Part shown: positions 1-10,170 of the stretch, piece by piece
How the letters are laid out: each line of letters begins with the position of its first letter
Position numbering within the stretch: the first letter of the stretch is position 1
Assembly (NCBI RefSeq): GCF_950295315.1
Contig: NC_080168.1
Location: forward strand, 64,813,838 to 64,877,837
Direction of reading: 5' to 3'
DNA length: 64,000 bases
Origin: Erinaceus europaeus
Taxonomy: Eukaryota; Chordata; Mammalia; Eulipotyphla; Erinaceidae
Made by a program: the position numbers and the translations under genes
The notes under the pieces: generated by a model
Told to the model about the DNA's origin: nothing
Database searches by the model: none
The model's input: only the letters and a program-made list of their open reading frames with translations

Positions 1-147
1 AACTATGTAACTTCAGTGCTCTAACACTGAGATGTCACGTTGGCTCTACTTTTTTCTTATTTTACATTGACATTGTCTGTATTTTGATGAGTCGATTTTT
101 TTTTTTTTTACTGGCATGTTTAAGTCTGTAGAGGTTTTTATTTTTGT

Positions 148-390
148 TTATTGCCACCAGGGTTAATACTGGATCTTAGCATCTGAATGACTGCACTACT
201 CCTGGTGGCCTTTTTTTTTTTTTGCCTCTCAATAGTGAGAGGCAGAGCAGGAGAGGTATGACAGCACTGCTCCATTGCTCATGAAACTTTCCCCTTGCAA
301 GGATTCCCAGCTGATGCTTGGGGTTTGGAACCAAGTGACTTGCCATGGTAATGTGTGGGCTCTACCAGGCAAGCCACCTGCTAATATTAA
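148..390 (-). mobile_element. tRNA-derived SINE, long type, reversed
   Basis: Shows the reverse complement of the SINE 3' module (ttattgccaccagggtt, then ctcctggtggcc) followed by a diverged body with the usual head near 385. Diverged, so an older copy. Confidence 0.7.
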
Positions 391-424
391 AGAAATTTTC
401 TTTTCTGATCACTGCTTTATTATT

Positions 425-588
425 ATTTTTTTTTTACAAAATATTTTATTAATTAATGAGAAAGATAGGAGAGAAAGAATGAAGCAGACATCACTGTCGT
501 ACCTGTGCTGCCTGGGATCAAACTCAGGACCTCATGTTTTGAGAATTCATTGCTCCAGTCACTGTGCCACCTCCCAGACCATCTGACC
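425..588 (-). mobile_element. tRNA-derived SINE, reversed
   Basis: Begins with a T-rich run (the reversed A tail). It contains gggatcaaactcaggacc (a reversed B-box region) and ends in cactgtgccacctcccagacc, the reversed SINE head. Confidence 0.75.
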
Positions 589-747
589 ATTGCTTTAAAT
601 ATATCTTATGGGTCTTTAATGCTTTTATTATTTCTTAGAGACTTGATAGCATATTTTAATTGTGAAAAGTTACAGGGCATGTGGCTGGGTGGGTAATAGA
701 TGAGGTAAATGAAACTGCTTAGAACATTGACAAGTGATCATTTCAAC

Positions 748-985
748 AGCAGCTTTTACTGCATATTCACCATGTACCCATCTGGTGGTACTAAGTGGTT
801 TATGTACATTGCCTGGCTCAGGCTATGCAGCATCATTTTGAGAGTTGCACTGTTTCCCTATTTCCAGCTAAGGACATTGTGGCTTGAAGGAGGTTAGTTA
901 ACTTGCTCAGGGCTGCATAGGGTGTCAGTTGTCACTCTTAAAACTCTTAACTCCTGTCTGATTCCATAGCCATGGCTTTGGCCTG
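748..985 (+). mobile_element. MIR (ancient tRNA-derived SINE)
   Basis: The segment ggttagttaacttgctcaggg followed by ctgcatag and the gtctgattccatagcc tail match the MIR core and 3' part as I know them. Typical of DNA shared by all mammals. Confidence 0.7.
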
Positions 986-1383
986 AGCAGGAATGTTGTG
1001 AGGTCACAGAGCCCTGGAATTCGATCATGTCAGCAGGGGCTTTTTAGAGACCAGTGTGTCTGGAGTGAAGTGGAACTTATGTCCCCATAGCTCAGTGTGC
1101 CATTTCTGGCTCGGGCCACTAGTTCCCTGAGATGCTCTTCAGGAAGATGGGAGACAGGCAGCAGGGCAGGTTTCTATGAGATGCTGGGTAAGTGCCACAT
1201 GCCTGCCAGGCAGCTTCGTGGAGCTCTCTGGTGATGGGCAGAGTGGTTTTCTCCTGAGATGGGGACTCAGGTCTCATTAGCCTAGAGCTGGGAATTTAAA
1301 CGAGTGTTAAAAGCAGGAAGCATAGTATGAACACTGGGAAGACCAGGGGGTGTAGAATCAGTGAGATTTAAGATTAAGTGTGG

Positions 1384-1617
1384 TGGGCCGGCTGGTGGTG
1401 CACCTGGTTGAGTGCATATGTTACAGTGCTCAAGGACCCGGGTTTGAGCCCCTGGTCTCTACCTGCAGGGGGAAAGCTTCACAAGTTGTGAAGCAGGGCT
1501 GCAGGTATCTCTGTCTCCTTCTCTCTCTGTCTCCCCCATCCTCTCAATTTCTGGCTGTCTCTATCCAATAAATAAAGATTTAAAAATATTTTTTAAAAAA
1601 GTATATTAAAAAAAAAA
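1384..1617 (+). mobile_element. tRNA-derived SINE, short type, with TSD
   Basis: Intact short-type SINE: GGTGGTGCACCTGGTTGAG head, gggtttgagccc B-box region, CT-rich middle and ccaataaataaag tail. It is flanked by a perfect 13-bp duplication, agattaagtgtgg, at 1371-1383 and 1618-1630, so the insertion is quite recent. Confidence 0.92.
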
Positions 1618-1630
1618 AGATTAAGTGTGG

Positions 1631-1785
1631 GGCCTGGAGGGAACTCGCCCAGGATAGAGCACTTTGCCCTGAGTAGCACCGTGTCTGAGTTCCCTGGCAA
1701 CCACGTGGAGCACCATACACAGCAGAAGCTTCATGACCGGTGGAGAGGAGCTGTAGTGTCTCTAACTTAGAAAAGAACAAAGTGT
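1631..1785 (+). mobile_element. Older tRNA-derived SINE
   Basis: Starts ggcctggagggaactcgcc and includes gatagagcactttgccctga, the A-box part of another SINE type. Diverged and without a clear tail. Confidence 0.55.
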
Positions 1786-2090
1786 AGATAGAGCCTGAGA
1801 AGGGAAGAGTAGTTAAGTCCCCACATCAGGAGGGAATCCTGGAGCAGCAAGGTTAGAGTTAGAAGGAAGAGGACATCTGTAGTGTGTGCAGTACTGCTGC
1901 ACAGTAACTATGTGTCTGAGATGACCCAGTGTCCCCAGAGGTGCCAAGCAGATAGGAAGTTCTTTAGTTTGTGAGTATCTGACAGCCTCATCATTGTCTT
2001 TCTTCAGGGACAATGCAATTTCCACTGTGAAGTGCCTTCCAGAATTTGTGATAGACCCTCGTTGACCTGACGTTGCCACTGATGCCAATG

Positions 2091-2260
2091 TGGAATAAAG
2101 GTGGTTACCATGTAGAGTCTCATGTTTGAATGGAATAAAGGTGGTTACCATGTAGAGAGTCAGCAGCTGTGAATGGCACAGAGATGACTGAATGTAGAGT
2201 CAGCAGGTCTGGCTGAAATAGAGGTGGTTACACTGGAGAGTCAGGAGCTGTGAATGGCTG
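2091..2260 (+). repeat. Imperfect short tandem/dispersed repeats
   Basis: The unit tggaataaaggtggttacca plus tgtagag occurs at about 2091 and 2131. Degenerate versions follow (agtcagcagctgtgaatgg near 2158, agtcaggagctgtgaatgg near 2240). No known family recognised. Confidence 0.7.
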
Positions 2261-2474
2261 AACTATGACTGTCACTCTTCTTACATTTTAATGTACTAAT
2301 AGAGTATGTTCCACTTTGAAAGGGAGCATTTGGAAAGAAAGTAATGTAAATATAACCCGTATGTCTTGCCCTCATCTGCATTCTCATCTTATTTCGTGCT
2401 TAAACAAGGCTTTCCTGGCCTTCTTATTTGAATCCTCATATTTAATGTGTTTTCCATTAAAATTGTTTTATGGT

Positions 2475-2690
2475 TTCTTTTTTAAAGATTTTATTTTAAT
2501 GAAAAAAATATATATACACACCCATATGTATACATATTTCAAATTAGAAAGAACACAAGTGCATGAGAGAGAGAGATTCACCAGGTTCCTGCTCAGCTCT
2601 GGCTGATGGTGCTGGGAATTAAACCTAGATCCTTGAAGCCTCAGACATGAGAGTCTTTTGCAGAACCATTGTGCTGTCTTCTCAGTCCTT
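2475..2690 (-). mobile_element. SINE of the third type, reversed
   Basis: Carries agctctggctgatggtgctg, aattaaacctagatccttga and agcctcagacatgagagtc, the reverse complement of the family seen in plus orientation at 29333-29493 and reversed at 49475-49650. Confidence 0.8.
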
Positions 2691-3179
2691 TTCAGTCTTT
2701 TTTAAAGAAATTATAACAGTGAACAAAAAAGCATACTTGAGCATGAAATGTATCTTATGCAAAAGAAGTTGACAAAGTTCTCCCTTTCACTAGAAGTAGG
2801 GGAGGAAGCTAACAAAAGACAGTGGGCTTAACTCTGCCAGTGCCACTGCTGCTCCTCAGGGCTCTGTCTCTGCTGTAATCAGTGTTAGTAGTCTCTTGCT
2901 CACTGCTGTCTCCATCAAGCCTCCCTGGCCTGCTCCTGGGGGTGGGGTAGTAAGCAGCAACCTATCCATGTACTGTTGGCTGAGCTGGACATGAGCTTTG
3001 CACTACTGTGTGTTTGTATGTAAACATTAAGCCAGTGTGAAACTGCTTTATTTTATGTCAGTGTTGTTTTCCTGGGTGGGTGTGGCATGGCTCCCCTGGT
3101 TCTTTCTCTCCCCTTTTCTCTCCTCAGCCTGTTGTTGTCTGTTCATTCTCTGACCTGCTCCCGGCTTGTTTTCCTGCAG

Positions 3180-3322
3180 TGTCTGGAGTCCACCTCTCTC
3201 CAGCTTCTGAGATTGTCCTGGACCATGCCCACTCCTCACCTGTGGTCAGCTGCCTCCCTGCGGAGCCCATCTCTCCCCCTGAGAACACACATGCAGAGAA
3301 TAGTGTGCTGCAGAAAGCACAG
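3180..3322 (+). CDS. CCDC91: CCDC91 internal coding exon (first in window)
   Basis: Internal coding exon of CCDC91, also called p56 or GGA-binding partner, a trans-Golgi accessory protein that binds the GAE domain of GGA clathrin adaptors and forms coiled-coil dimers (family knowledge). A pyrimidine-rich tract and cag acceptor end at 3179, and the donor gtaacc starts at 3323. The exon is 143 bp and enters in phase 1: the first base of a Val codon lies in the upstream exon, and the exon leaves in phase 0. The peptide contains SGVHLSPASEIVLDHAHSS and ends NSVLQKAQ, which I recognise from the Ser/Pro-rich N-terminal part of mammalian CCDC91. The exon with the initiator Met and the GAE-binding DFGGF-type motif is not in the window. 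Gene identity is recalled, not searched. Confidence 0.9.
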
Positions 3323-3699
3323 GTAACCATGCTGGCTTTTCCTAGCAAACCATGCCTGCCTACAATTCACACCTGGGATCTGGGAAGCTGACATTTTTCT
3401 GTGGGGAGTCTAACTTTGAGCCCTTATCTAGATTTGAAAGGATTGAATAACGTGTTCTGTGGCAGAACTGGAAGGTATTTGACTTACCTAAAACATGGTT
3501 TGGGTGGGTCCCTCATTTATTAAAATGAACTTAGCTCTGTATGAAATCTTTAACTTTAAAAGGAAAAAGACTCCCCCTCCCCCAAGAATAGTTTTTTCCT
3601 TTCGGAGAACTTTGCCATTTTTTTTTTTTCAGGTATTCATGCCTTTACTCCTACTTGGTAATTTAAATTCAAAATCAGAAAGGCAGTAGTCATGAGTGT

Positions 3700-3770
3700 A
3701 CTCATTTATTGATTCAGATATTTACTGGTCAGGCCTAGTGCCAGGTATAGAGACAAGTTTGGAGCCACCT
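3700..3770 (+). mobile_element. Possible ancient L2-like fragment
   Basis: The segment tcatttattgattcagata followed by tttactggtcaggcctagtgccaggta resembles the common mammalian L2-type end. Short and diverged, so weakly supported. Confidence 0.3.
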
Positions 3771-4172
3771 GCTATGTTTCCTGAAGGGATGATAAGTCAG
3801 AGGCTGTGGCCACATTTGAAGTTCTTAACAGCTTGAAACACATCTGGGATGTGTATGTAATAGAATTGGTGCGCATGAGATATGCCCACCTTTAGTTACA
3901 TAATTCAAGCATAAAGTCTACAGTTGGTACTTTGCTTGCAAAAGAATAAGTGCTTTAGGTGCAGCCTTGGAGGAGATTATGTTAATAACAGTAAAGTTCA
4001 GGTTGTTGTAGGAGTTTGAGGTCTTCTGTTGATGTATTTAGAGGGTGAAAGGATTCCAGAAGCTTTGGTACAGCCTAATTTCCCAAATGTGGTTTCTGGT
4101 GCCCTTTGGATGTTTTCATTGTTGGTGCAGTGTAAACTTTCCCCCTCTTTTATATTTTTTTATGTGGTTTAG

Positions 4173-4376
4173 ATGCAGCAATCAACACATGCTCATCTGG
4201 ATATCTCACTTTTTCCATTGGGTTTAACTGATGAGAAAAATAATGGAACAATTGCTCTCGTGGATGATTCCGAGGATACTGGAGCCAATGTATCAAACAG
4301 ACAGCTGCAGCAGAAAATTTCAAATCTGGAGATGAAACTCAAAGTTTCTGAGGAGGAGAAACAGAGAATTAAAAAG
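4173..4376 (+). CDS. CCDC91: CCDC91 internal coding exon (second in window)
   Basis: Exon of 204 bp (68 codons), phase 0 at both ends. The acceptor is tatgtggtttag, ending at 4172, and the donor is gtatat at 4377. The frame follows directly from the exon ending at 3322. The peptide begins MQQSTHAHLDISLFPLG; this Met is internal, not a start. It continues through an acidic TIALVDDSEDTGANVS stretch into the first heptads of the coiled coil (QLQQKISNLEMKLKVSEEEK). These segments match CCDC91 as I know it from human, with few substitutions. The preceding intron is 850 bp. The acceptor tract is modest, with a purine-interrupted tgtggtttag. Confidence 0.95.
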
Positions 4377-4611
4377 GTATATTGCCCTTTAAAGTGTCTG
4401 ACTTGCATGCATACTAGAAATGTAATATAGTCCCCAACTAGTTAAAACTCAGATATAGAAGAAACTATATTCTAGTGGCCAGATAAGTATTAATCATGGA
4501 GACTGATTTAAAAAAAGCCAAGTTCTAAATAAATATTTTTGAAGATAGGAGCATCTTTTGCTAGACTATCTTTCTTAAGAATTTTCCCATAAGTATGGTT
4601 GGTTGTATTGA

Positions 4612-4708
4612 TGAAGAAGTGCTGCAGGTGTTTTTCTCCCTATCTCTCCTTTTCCCTCTCAATTTCTCTCTGTCCTATCAAATAAATAAATAAATATATT
4701 TTTGAAAA
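4612..4708 (+). mobile_element. SINE 3' fragment
   Basis: Only the end of a SINE: gctgcaggtgtttttctccc, CT-rich tract, tctctctgtcctatcaaata tail. The head is missing. Confidence 0.65.
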
Positions 4709-4714
4709 GGTTTG

Positions 4715-4925
4715 TTTGGAGACCAGGAGGTAGCTCATCTGGTAGGTACTTTGCCCTGCACAGGACCCTGGATTTGAGTACCACATGGGACCCCAGTCAT
4801 GGAGCCAGGGCTATGCTGTAGTCCCTCTTCCCTACTCCCTCAAGTACAGCTATGAGGAAGCTGGCCCAGAGGAGACCGCTGAGGGGTGGCACACAAAAGT
4901 TCTGTTGCCCATAAGAAAAGAAACC
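4715..4925 (+). mobile_element. Older tRNA-derived SINE
   Basis: Head ggagaccaggaggtagctca followed by tggtaggtactttgccctgc, then ggatttgagtaccacatggg. Same old type as 1631-1785. Confidence 0.6.
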
Positions 4926-4967
4926 TTTGTTCTTCTTGATAGGTGCTTTGAATGCTAGTGTGCTACA

Positions 4968-5101
4968 TATTTTTAAGATTTATTTATTTACAAGAAAGAG
5001 TGATTCAGAGCATCACCCTGGCACACACAATGCCAGGGATCAAGCTGGAGACATGAAGCTTGCCAGTTCAGCACTTTACCCACTGTGCCACCTCCCAGTC
5101 A
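4968..5101 (-). mobile_element. tRNA-derived SINE, reversed
   Basis: Starts with tttatttatttacaagaaag (reversed tail), has gggatcaagctggagaca in the B-box position and ends cactgtgccacctcccagtc. Confidence 0.75.
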
Positions 5102-5493
5102 GCTGGCTGAAGTTTTATGACTTGAACTTGTCTCTGTGGGAAACCATGTCTCATGGAATGGTTGACGAGTATTATCAGGAGTACAGTTGCTTTATTCAAC
5201 ACATATGTTGCCTTTCCCACAAGTGCATGTAGGAAATGTATGTAAATCCAGATTGTGTTGACAGCAGTTAGTAGGTAGGCTATCACTTGACTCTTAGAGG
5301 GAGTGACTGCAGTACTGTCTGAGTGTCTGATACTGGTCAGGAAATGAGAATGAGCCATGTGACCCAGAGTATCTTTGGACCTGATAGTTCCTGTGTGTTC
5401 TTTTTCTACCAAACACTTCCTGGTTTGCTTACTGAAAAAAGAAAAAGGATATATTATTCAATATTATAAAAAATGTTTTGGTTTTTCTTTCAG

Positions 5494-5598
5494 GATGTGG
5501 AATCATTGATGGAGAAACACAGTCTGATGGAGAAAGATTTCCTTAAGGAGAAAGAGCAAGAAGCCATTTCTTTCCAAGACAGATACAAAGAACTTCAG
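5494..5598 (+). CDS. CCDC91: CCDC91 internal coding exon (third in window)
   Basis: Exon of 105 bp (35 codons), phase 0 at both ends. The acceptor gtttttctttcag ends at 5493 and the donor gtaatg begins at 5599. It encodes a charged heptad-rich coiled-coil segment starting DVESLMEKHSLMEKDFLKEK and ending FQDRYKELQ, a close match to the CCDC91 coiled coil. The upstream intron is 1,117 bp and holds several SINEs. A minus-strand SINE starts only about 30 bp after the donor. The exon has no stop in frame and joins both neighbours without a shift. Confidence 0.95.
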
Positions 5599-5627
5599 GT
5601 AATGACAATGAATTTTGTTTTTTTAAT

Positions 5628-5895
5628 TGCCACTAGGCCTGTTCTGGGGCTTGAATCTACCTATGAATCCACCTCTCCTGGTGGCCATTCCCCCCTTACT
5701 TTTTTTCTTTCTATTTTTATTTGATAGGACGGAGAGAATTTGAGAGGGGAGAGGAGATAGAGGATCCCTGTAGTACTTGCTTCACTGCTTGTGACGCTTC
5801 CCTCCTGCAAATGGGCATCACCCACTGGTGAAGCCCCCCCGCCCCGGGTGGGGAGTGAGTGTGTGCCTAGCCAAGTTGCACCACCATCTGGCCCC
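5628..5895 (-). mobile_element. Long-type SINE with 3' module, reversed
   Basis: Begins with attgccactaggcctgttc and ctcctggtggcc (reversed 3' module), followed by ttgataggacggagagaat and a diverged body. Starts about 30 bp beyond the exon donor at 5599. Confidence 0.75.
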
Positions 5896-5903
5896 AGATA
5901 GTT

Positions 5904-6178
5904 TTTTTTAAAAAATATTTATTTTATTTATTTATTCCCTTTGTTGTTTTATTGTTGTAGTTATTATTGTTGTTGTCATTGTTGGATAGGACAGAGAGAA
6001 ATGGAGAGAGGAGGGGAAGACAGAGAGGAGAGAAAGATAGACACCTGCAGACCTGCTTCACCACCTGTGAAGCGACTCCCCTGCAGGTGGGGAGCCGGGG
6101 TTCGAACCGGGATCCTTATGCCGGTCCTTGTGCTTTGCACCACCTGTGCTTAACCCGCTGCGCTACAGCCCGACTTCC
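5904..6178 (-). mobile_element. Long-type SINE, reversed, young
   Basis: Complete copy: attattgttgttgtcattgt, ttggataggacagagagaaa, ggttcgaaccgggatcctta and the reversed head gctacagcccgac. The target duplication is approximately gatagtttt, near 5896 and 6185. Confidence 0.9.
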
Positions 6179-7037
6179 CCCCCGGATAGTTTTAAAGTAA
6201 ACCCAGAGTTGAGCCTGGTCCACCACCACACTGAAGGAAGCTGCTGTGCTGGGGCATCCTCCTTCCCCAACTCCTCTGTGAGCCCACATCCCCTGCCAAA
6301 AAAAAAAAAAAAAAAATCTTTCTATATGAAAAAAAGATGATGTAGGCCTTTTGATAAAGCATATGGACTATAGTGCCTGGTGCTCATGAATGAGAGATCA
6401 GATACCCACCTGCATAGGACACTGGCCCTTGGTGAGGGTAATCATGAAGCCCAAGGACAGTTTGTGTTTGGGACCCAGGCTCTGTAGCCTCTGTTAGGTG
6501 GAAAATATCTGATGGAGAAAATTAGGCAATCGGTCATCCTAGTGTTTTTACTGATTTTTCTGTGAAAAGCACCTAGAAACTCACACATCCAAAACAGACA
6601 CCAAGTGCTTTTCACAGATGGTGGTTGTCATCTTCCTCCTTTCTGCTCTGACATGTCCTTGGTGAATGTGTTCCCTGTGCAGTCTTCCTTCCCAGCATGG
6701 GACTGCTCTGTCTTACTGCTCTGAGCCACCATGAGTTCAGAGGACTGTGCCATCCAAGTGTGTACTGCTGGTGTCCCTTGCCTCTGGCCCCCCTGAGCTC
6801 ATCCTCCTGCTATGTCACTGCAGACCATGGTCCAGACACAGTCCCCTCCATGTGTTTCACCCTGATAGCTGATCTGCACTCCTCTGCTGACATCTGCAGG
6901 GGTTTCTCGCCCCAATCTGACCAACAGCCACCTGGTACTGGGGTGGGGGTGGGGTGGACACACTCTCTACTCAGATCTCCCTCCTCCCATCCCTCTTTCT
7001 GCTCTATCCCCAAATGTCTAGAACATTCTTCCTACAG

Positions 7038-7077
<40 letters not shown>
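7038..7077 (+). repeat. (TG)n microsatellite
   Basis: Nearly pure alternating TG for about 38 bp. Confidence 0.97.
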
Positions 7078-7239
7078 ATACGTACACCTGCACATATGTC
7101 ACCTGATCAGAGACTTGCAGACAATGCTCGTTAACCTGCCACCCTTCCCATAGTTTTATTTTCCTTTGCCCAATTATTATTGACTCTGTGTGCCTGAATC
7201 TTTGTAACATATCCTAAATGGACTTCTGTTGCAGCAGGG

Positions 7240-8403
7240 AGAGTAGTTCTGTATATAGCTGTGCCATTGGTTGCTTCTGATCTACTTGGTCTAGGCTTTT
7301 GAGAGAGTCCGCATATGAAATACACAGCCTATATATTAAAAAGACTCAGTCTGTGTTTTAAAAACTTCGAGACATACAATTAATTTTCCCCCTCTCATAT
7401 TAATTAACTAGTGACTTATATGACTACACTTTACTAGGAGTGTACATAAACATCGTTCCCACCACCAAAAGACTGAGTCCCATCCCATCCACCCACCCCC
7501 ACCCCCCACTGGCCCAGGAAGCTGCATGTCTACCCCTCACCACAGGGTTTTTACTTTGGTGCCCTACTTTCAATTTAGTCAGATCCTGCTTTTAGTTTCC
7601 CTTTCAGATCTTCTTTCTCAACTTCTGTTGATGAGTGGGATCATCCCATACTCATCTTTATCTTTCTGACTTAGCTCACTTAACATAATTCCTTCTAGCT
7701 CTGTCCAAGATGGGTCAGCGAAGGTGGGTTCATTGTTCTTGATAGCTGCATAGTATTCCATTGTGTATATATACCACAGCTTTCTCAGCCACTCATCTGT
7801 TGTTGGGCACCTGGTTTGCTTCCAGGTTTTAGCTATTCTGAATTGTGCTGCTATGAAGATAGGAGAACACACCTCTTTTTGGTTGGGTGTTTTGGAGTCC
7901 TTGGGGTATAACCCCAGGAGAGGAATTACTGGATCATATGGAAGGTCCATGTCTAGCCTTGTGAGAGTTTTCCAGACTGCCCTCCACAGAGGCTGGACCA
8001 ATTTACATTCCCACCAGCAATGCAAAAGGGTTCCTCTGTTCCCACAGCCTCTCCAGCATTTGTTGCTGCTGTCCTTTTCGATGTATGCCATTCTTACAGG
8101 AGTGAGGTGGTATCTCAATGTTGTCTTAATTTGCATTTCTCTGACAATTAGTGACCTAGAGCAGTTTTTCGTATGTTTCTTAGCCTTTTGGATCTCCTCT
8201 GAGGTGAATGTTTTGTTCATATCCTCTGTCCATTTTTGGATGGGGTCATTTGCTTTTTTGTTGCTAAGTTTGCTGAGCTCTTTATATATTTTGGTGATTA
8301 GTTTCTTGTCTGATGTATGGCATGTGAAGATCTTTTCCCATTCTGTACATAAACACCACTCCCACCACCAAAAGACTATGTCCCATCCCACCCACCCACC
8401 CCA
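7240..8403 (-). mobile_element. L1 retrotransposon fragment, copy A
   Basis: Minus-strand L1 with part of the 3' UTR (7240-7617) and the ORF2 C-terminus (7618-8345). The distal 3' UTR and A tail are missing at the left. At 8344 the ORF2 sequence stops at cccattctg and joins a second 60-bp copy of the same 3' UTR, tacataaacaccactcccac onward, to about 8403. Both ends are therefore broken. Confidence 0.9.
7618..8345 (-). pseudogene. L1 ORF2 C-terminal remnant (copy A)
   Basis: Open for about 240 codons in the ORF2 frame. It includes the C-terminal cysteine/histidine motif ([18 protein letters not shown]), then [16 protein letters not shown] and [18 protein letters not shown], the hallmarks of the L1 ORF2 tail. 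The reverse transcriptase and endonuclease are absent, so it has no function. Confidence 0.92.
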
Positions 8404-9044
8404 CCGTTTCAGGACCTGACATAGACTTAAAAAGTGAATTTATACCACTCCAGATGGCCCATATCTGTTGCTTTGCTGAAATATGAGCAGATAGTAGTCG
8501 CAGTGCTATTGTGTTGGATTTAAGAGCAATTCTAATCAGGTGCAGGACTGTTGAGGCCTTCCCTGGAGGCTGCCATTGGAACTGGGCTTTGGGTTGTGAT
8601 AAGTTAGAAAGGCCTTGTTTCCCTGAGTGCTGGCATGAGGACTCTGTATGTGCAGAATAAACAGAGCTCCAGTGCTGGAGGAAGAGCAAACAGATCATTG
8701 CGTGAAGACATCTGTTCATTCCTCTTACCATTCTAGAACAGGAGAAGAGATGTTCTCTGTACTTCTCAGGAGGTGGATGCGGTGCTGGGAATCATGGTAG
8801 TTCCTAGGAAAGGGATAGCAGCCTGGAAGAATCTCCTCAAGACATGTCCTGGGTTTATGTCACTCCAAGACGACCCCACCAGGTACCAGTGTAAATCCTA
8901 ATAGCAGCATGGCAAGCATCCTCACAAGCGTCTACACCAACGGACTTGAACATGACTGCATTCTCTCTGTCAGGAGAGCCACATGTTCAGGGTATTCTCC
9001 CTAATGTATCATTTGTATGTTTCTTCAGGTTTTGGGAGGAGCTA
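8404..9044. other. Unique intron sequence
   Basis: No repeat or gene recognised. The open frame on the minus strand at 8282-8731 has no family signature and overlaps L1 A. Confidence 0.6.
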
Positions 9045-9255
9045 AGCAGTGGCATACCAGGTACAAATAGTGTATTGTTAAAATGCACGATGACTTAGGT
9101 TCAAGCCCCTATTCAACTGCAGGGGGGAAACTTGAAAAGCAGTGAAGCACAAGGCTGCAGGTCTATCTCTCTCTCCCCTTCCCTCCTATTTCTTTACCTC
9201 CCTATCTCCTCCTTCCCTCTTGATTTGTCTGTATTTAATAAATAATAGATTTTTT
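9045..9255 (+). mobile_element. Short-type SINE, diverged
   Basis: The body ggttcaagcccctattcaac, cagtgaagcacaaggctgca and the CT-rich middle ending in taataaataatag identify a diverged short-type SINE. Confidence 0.75.
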
Positions 9256-9287
9256 AGGTGAAAGTAACACATTTAAAAATGTACGGT

Positions 9288-9617
9288 TGGGGGTCAGGCA
9301 CAGTGGGTTAAGCGCACGTGGCGTGAAGCACAAGGACCAGCGTAAGCATCCAGGTTTGAACCACCGGCTCCCCACCTGTAGGGGAAGTCGCTTCACAGGT
9401 GGTGAAGCAAGTCTATCTTTCTCTCCCCCTCTGTCTTCCCCTCCTCTCTGCATTTCTCTGTCCTATCCAACAAAGAACGACGTCAACAATAACAATCATA
9501 ACCACAAAAAGGCTACAACAACAAGGGCAGCAAAAGGGGAAAAAATGGCCTCCAGGAGCAGTGGATTCATGGTGCAGGCACTGAGCCCCAGCAATAACCC
9601 TGGAAGCAAAAAAAAAA
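9288..9617 (+). mobile_element. Long-type SINE with extra 3' module
   Basis: Head gggggtcaggcacagtgggt, gtgaagcaagtctatctttc, CAACAA-rich linker, then atggcctccaggagcagtgg and gagccccagcaataaccctg. The target duplication gta[c/t]ggttg occurs at about 9280 and 9619. Confidence 0.88.
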
Positions 9618-10011
9618 AGTATGGTTGTTGTCACTGATCTTTCCATCAGTTTTGCGTCATCACCTTGACTCCTTTGAGTCAGGAAGAATTGCCCTCATCT
9701 GGACTCACACTAGCCCCTCCAGGGCAGAGTTCTGTGTTCCTTATGTCTTTAAAATCATTTACTATGTGATTTGATTTTCTCTACATCTATATACACACTG
9801 TAACAGCAGTATAAGGGATTTGACTTTTGTACTTTGTTTTTGGTAATTGCTTTTATATGAAGTTTCTTTTCTTGGACTTTGGAAGAGGGAGTGAATATAA
9901 CATCCTCCTTTATTCTGTAATTCTCTCAGCTTGTGTCACATTTTCAGCGATATGGTGGCAACATTTATAGGTTTTAATTGTTTTTTTTTGCCTCAGTTCC
10001 TTTCCACTTTT

Positions 10012-10014
<3 letters not shown>

Positions 10015-10064
<50 letters not shown>
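10015..10064 (+). repeat. (CA)n microsatellite
   Basis: About 50 bp of almost pure ACAC repeat at the T-rich end of a reversed SINE. Confidence 0.97.
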
Positions 10065-10066
<2 letters not shown>

Positions 10067-10170
10067 TCCTTCATGTGGGAGGGCAGCCAGGACACTGCTC
10101 CCTTGGCTCTGGTGATCTGGAGGCTTAGATATGCAAGCCCTGCACCCCACCAGCTGAGCTGTCTCCCCTG
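10065..10170 (-). mobile_element. SINE fragment, reversed
   Basis: The segment atatgcaagccctgcacccc, accagctgagctgtctcccc resembles the reversed head region of the third SINE type. Moderately supported. Confidence 0.5.

Noticed and set aside
4173..4175. ATG at the exon start as a possible translation start
   Set aside because: It directly follows a splice acceptor and continues the frame from the exon ending at 3322. In the known protein this is an internal position.
4045..4227. Plus-strand frame overlapping the start of the 4173 exon
   Set aside because: Different frame from CCDC91 and crosses the splice acceptor. Intronic noise.
6697..7134. A 145-codon plus-strand open frame
   Set aside because: It runs into the (TG)n microsatellite (repeated Cys-Val), has no domain signature and no supporting splice or promoter context.
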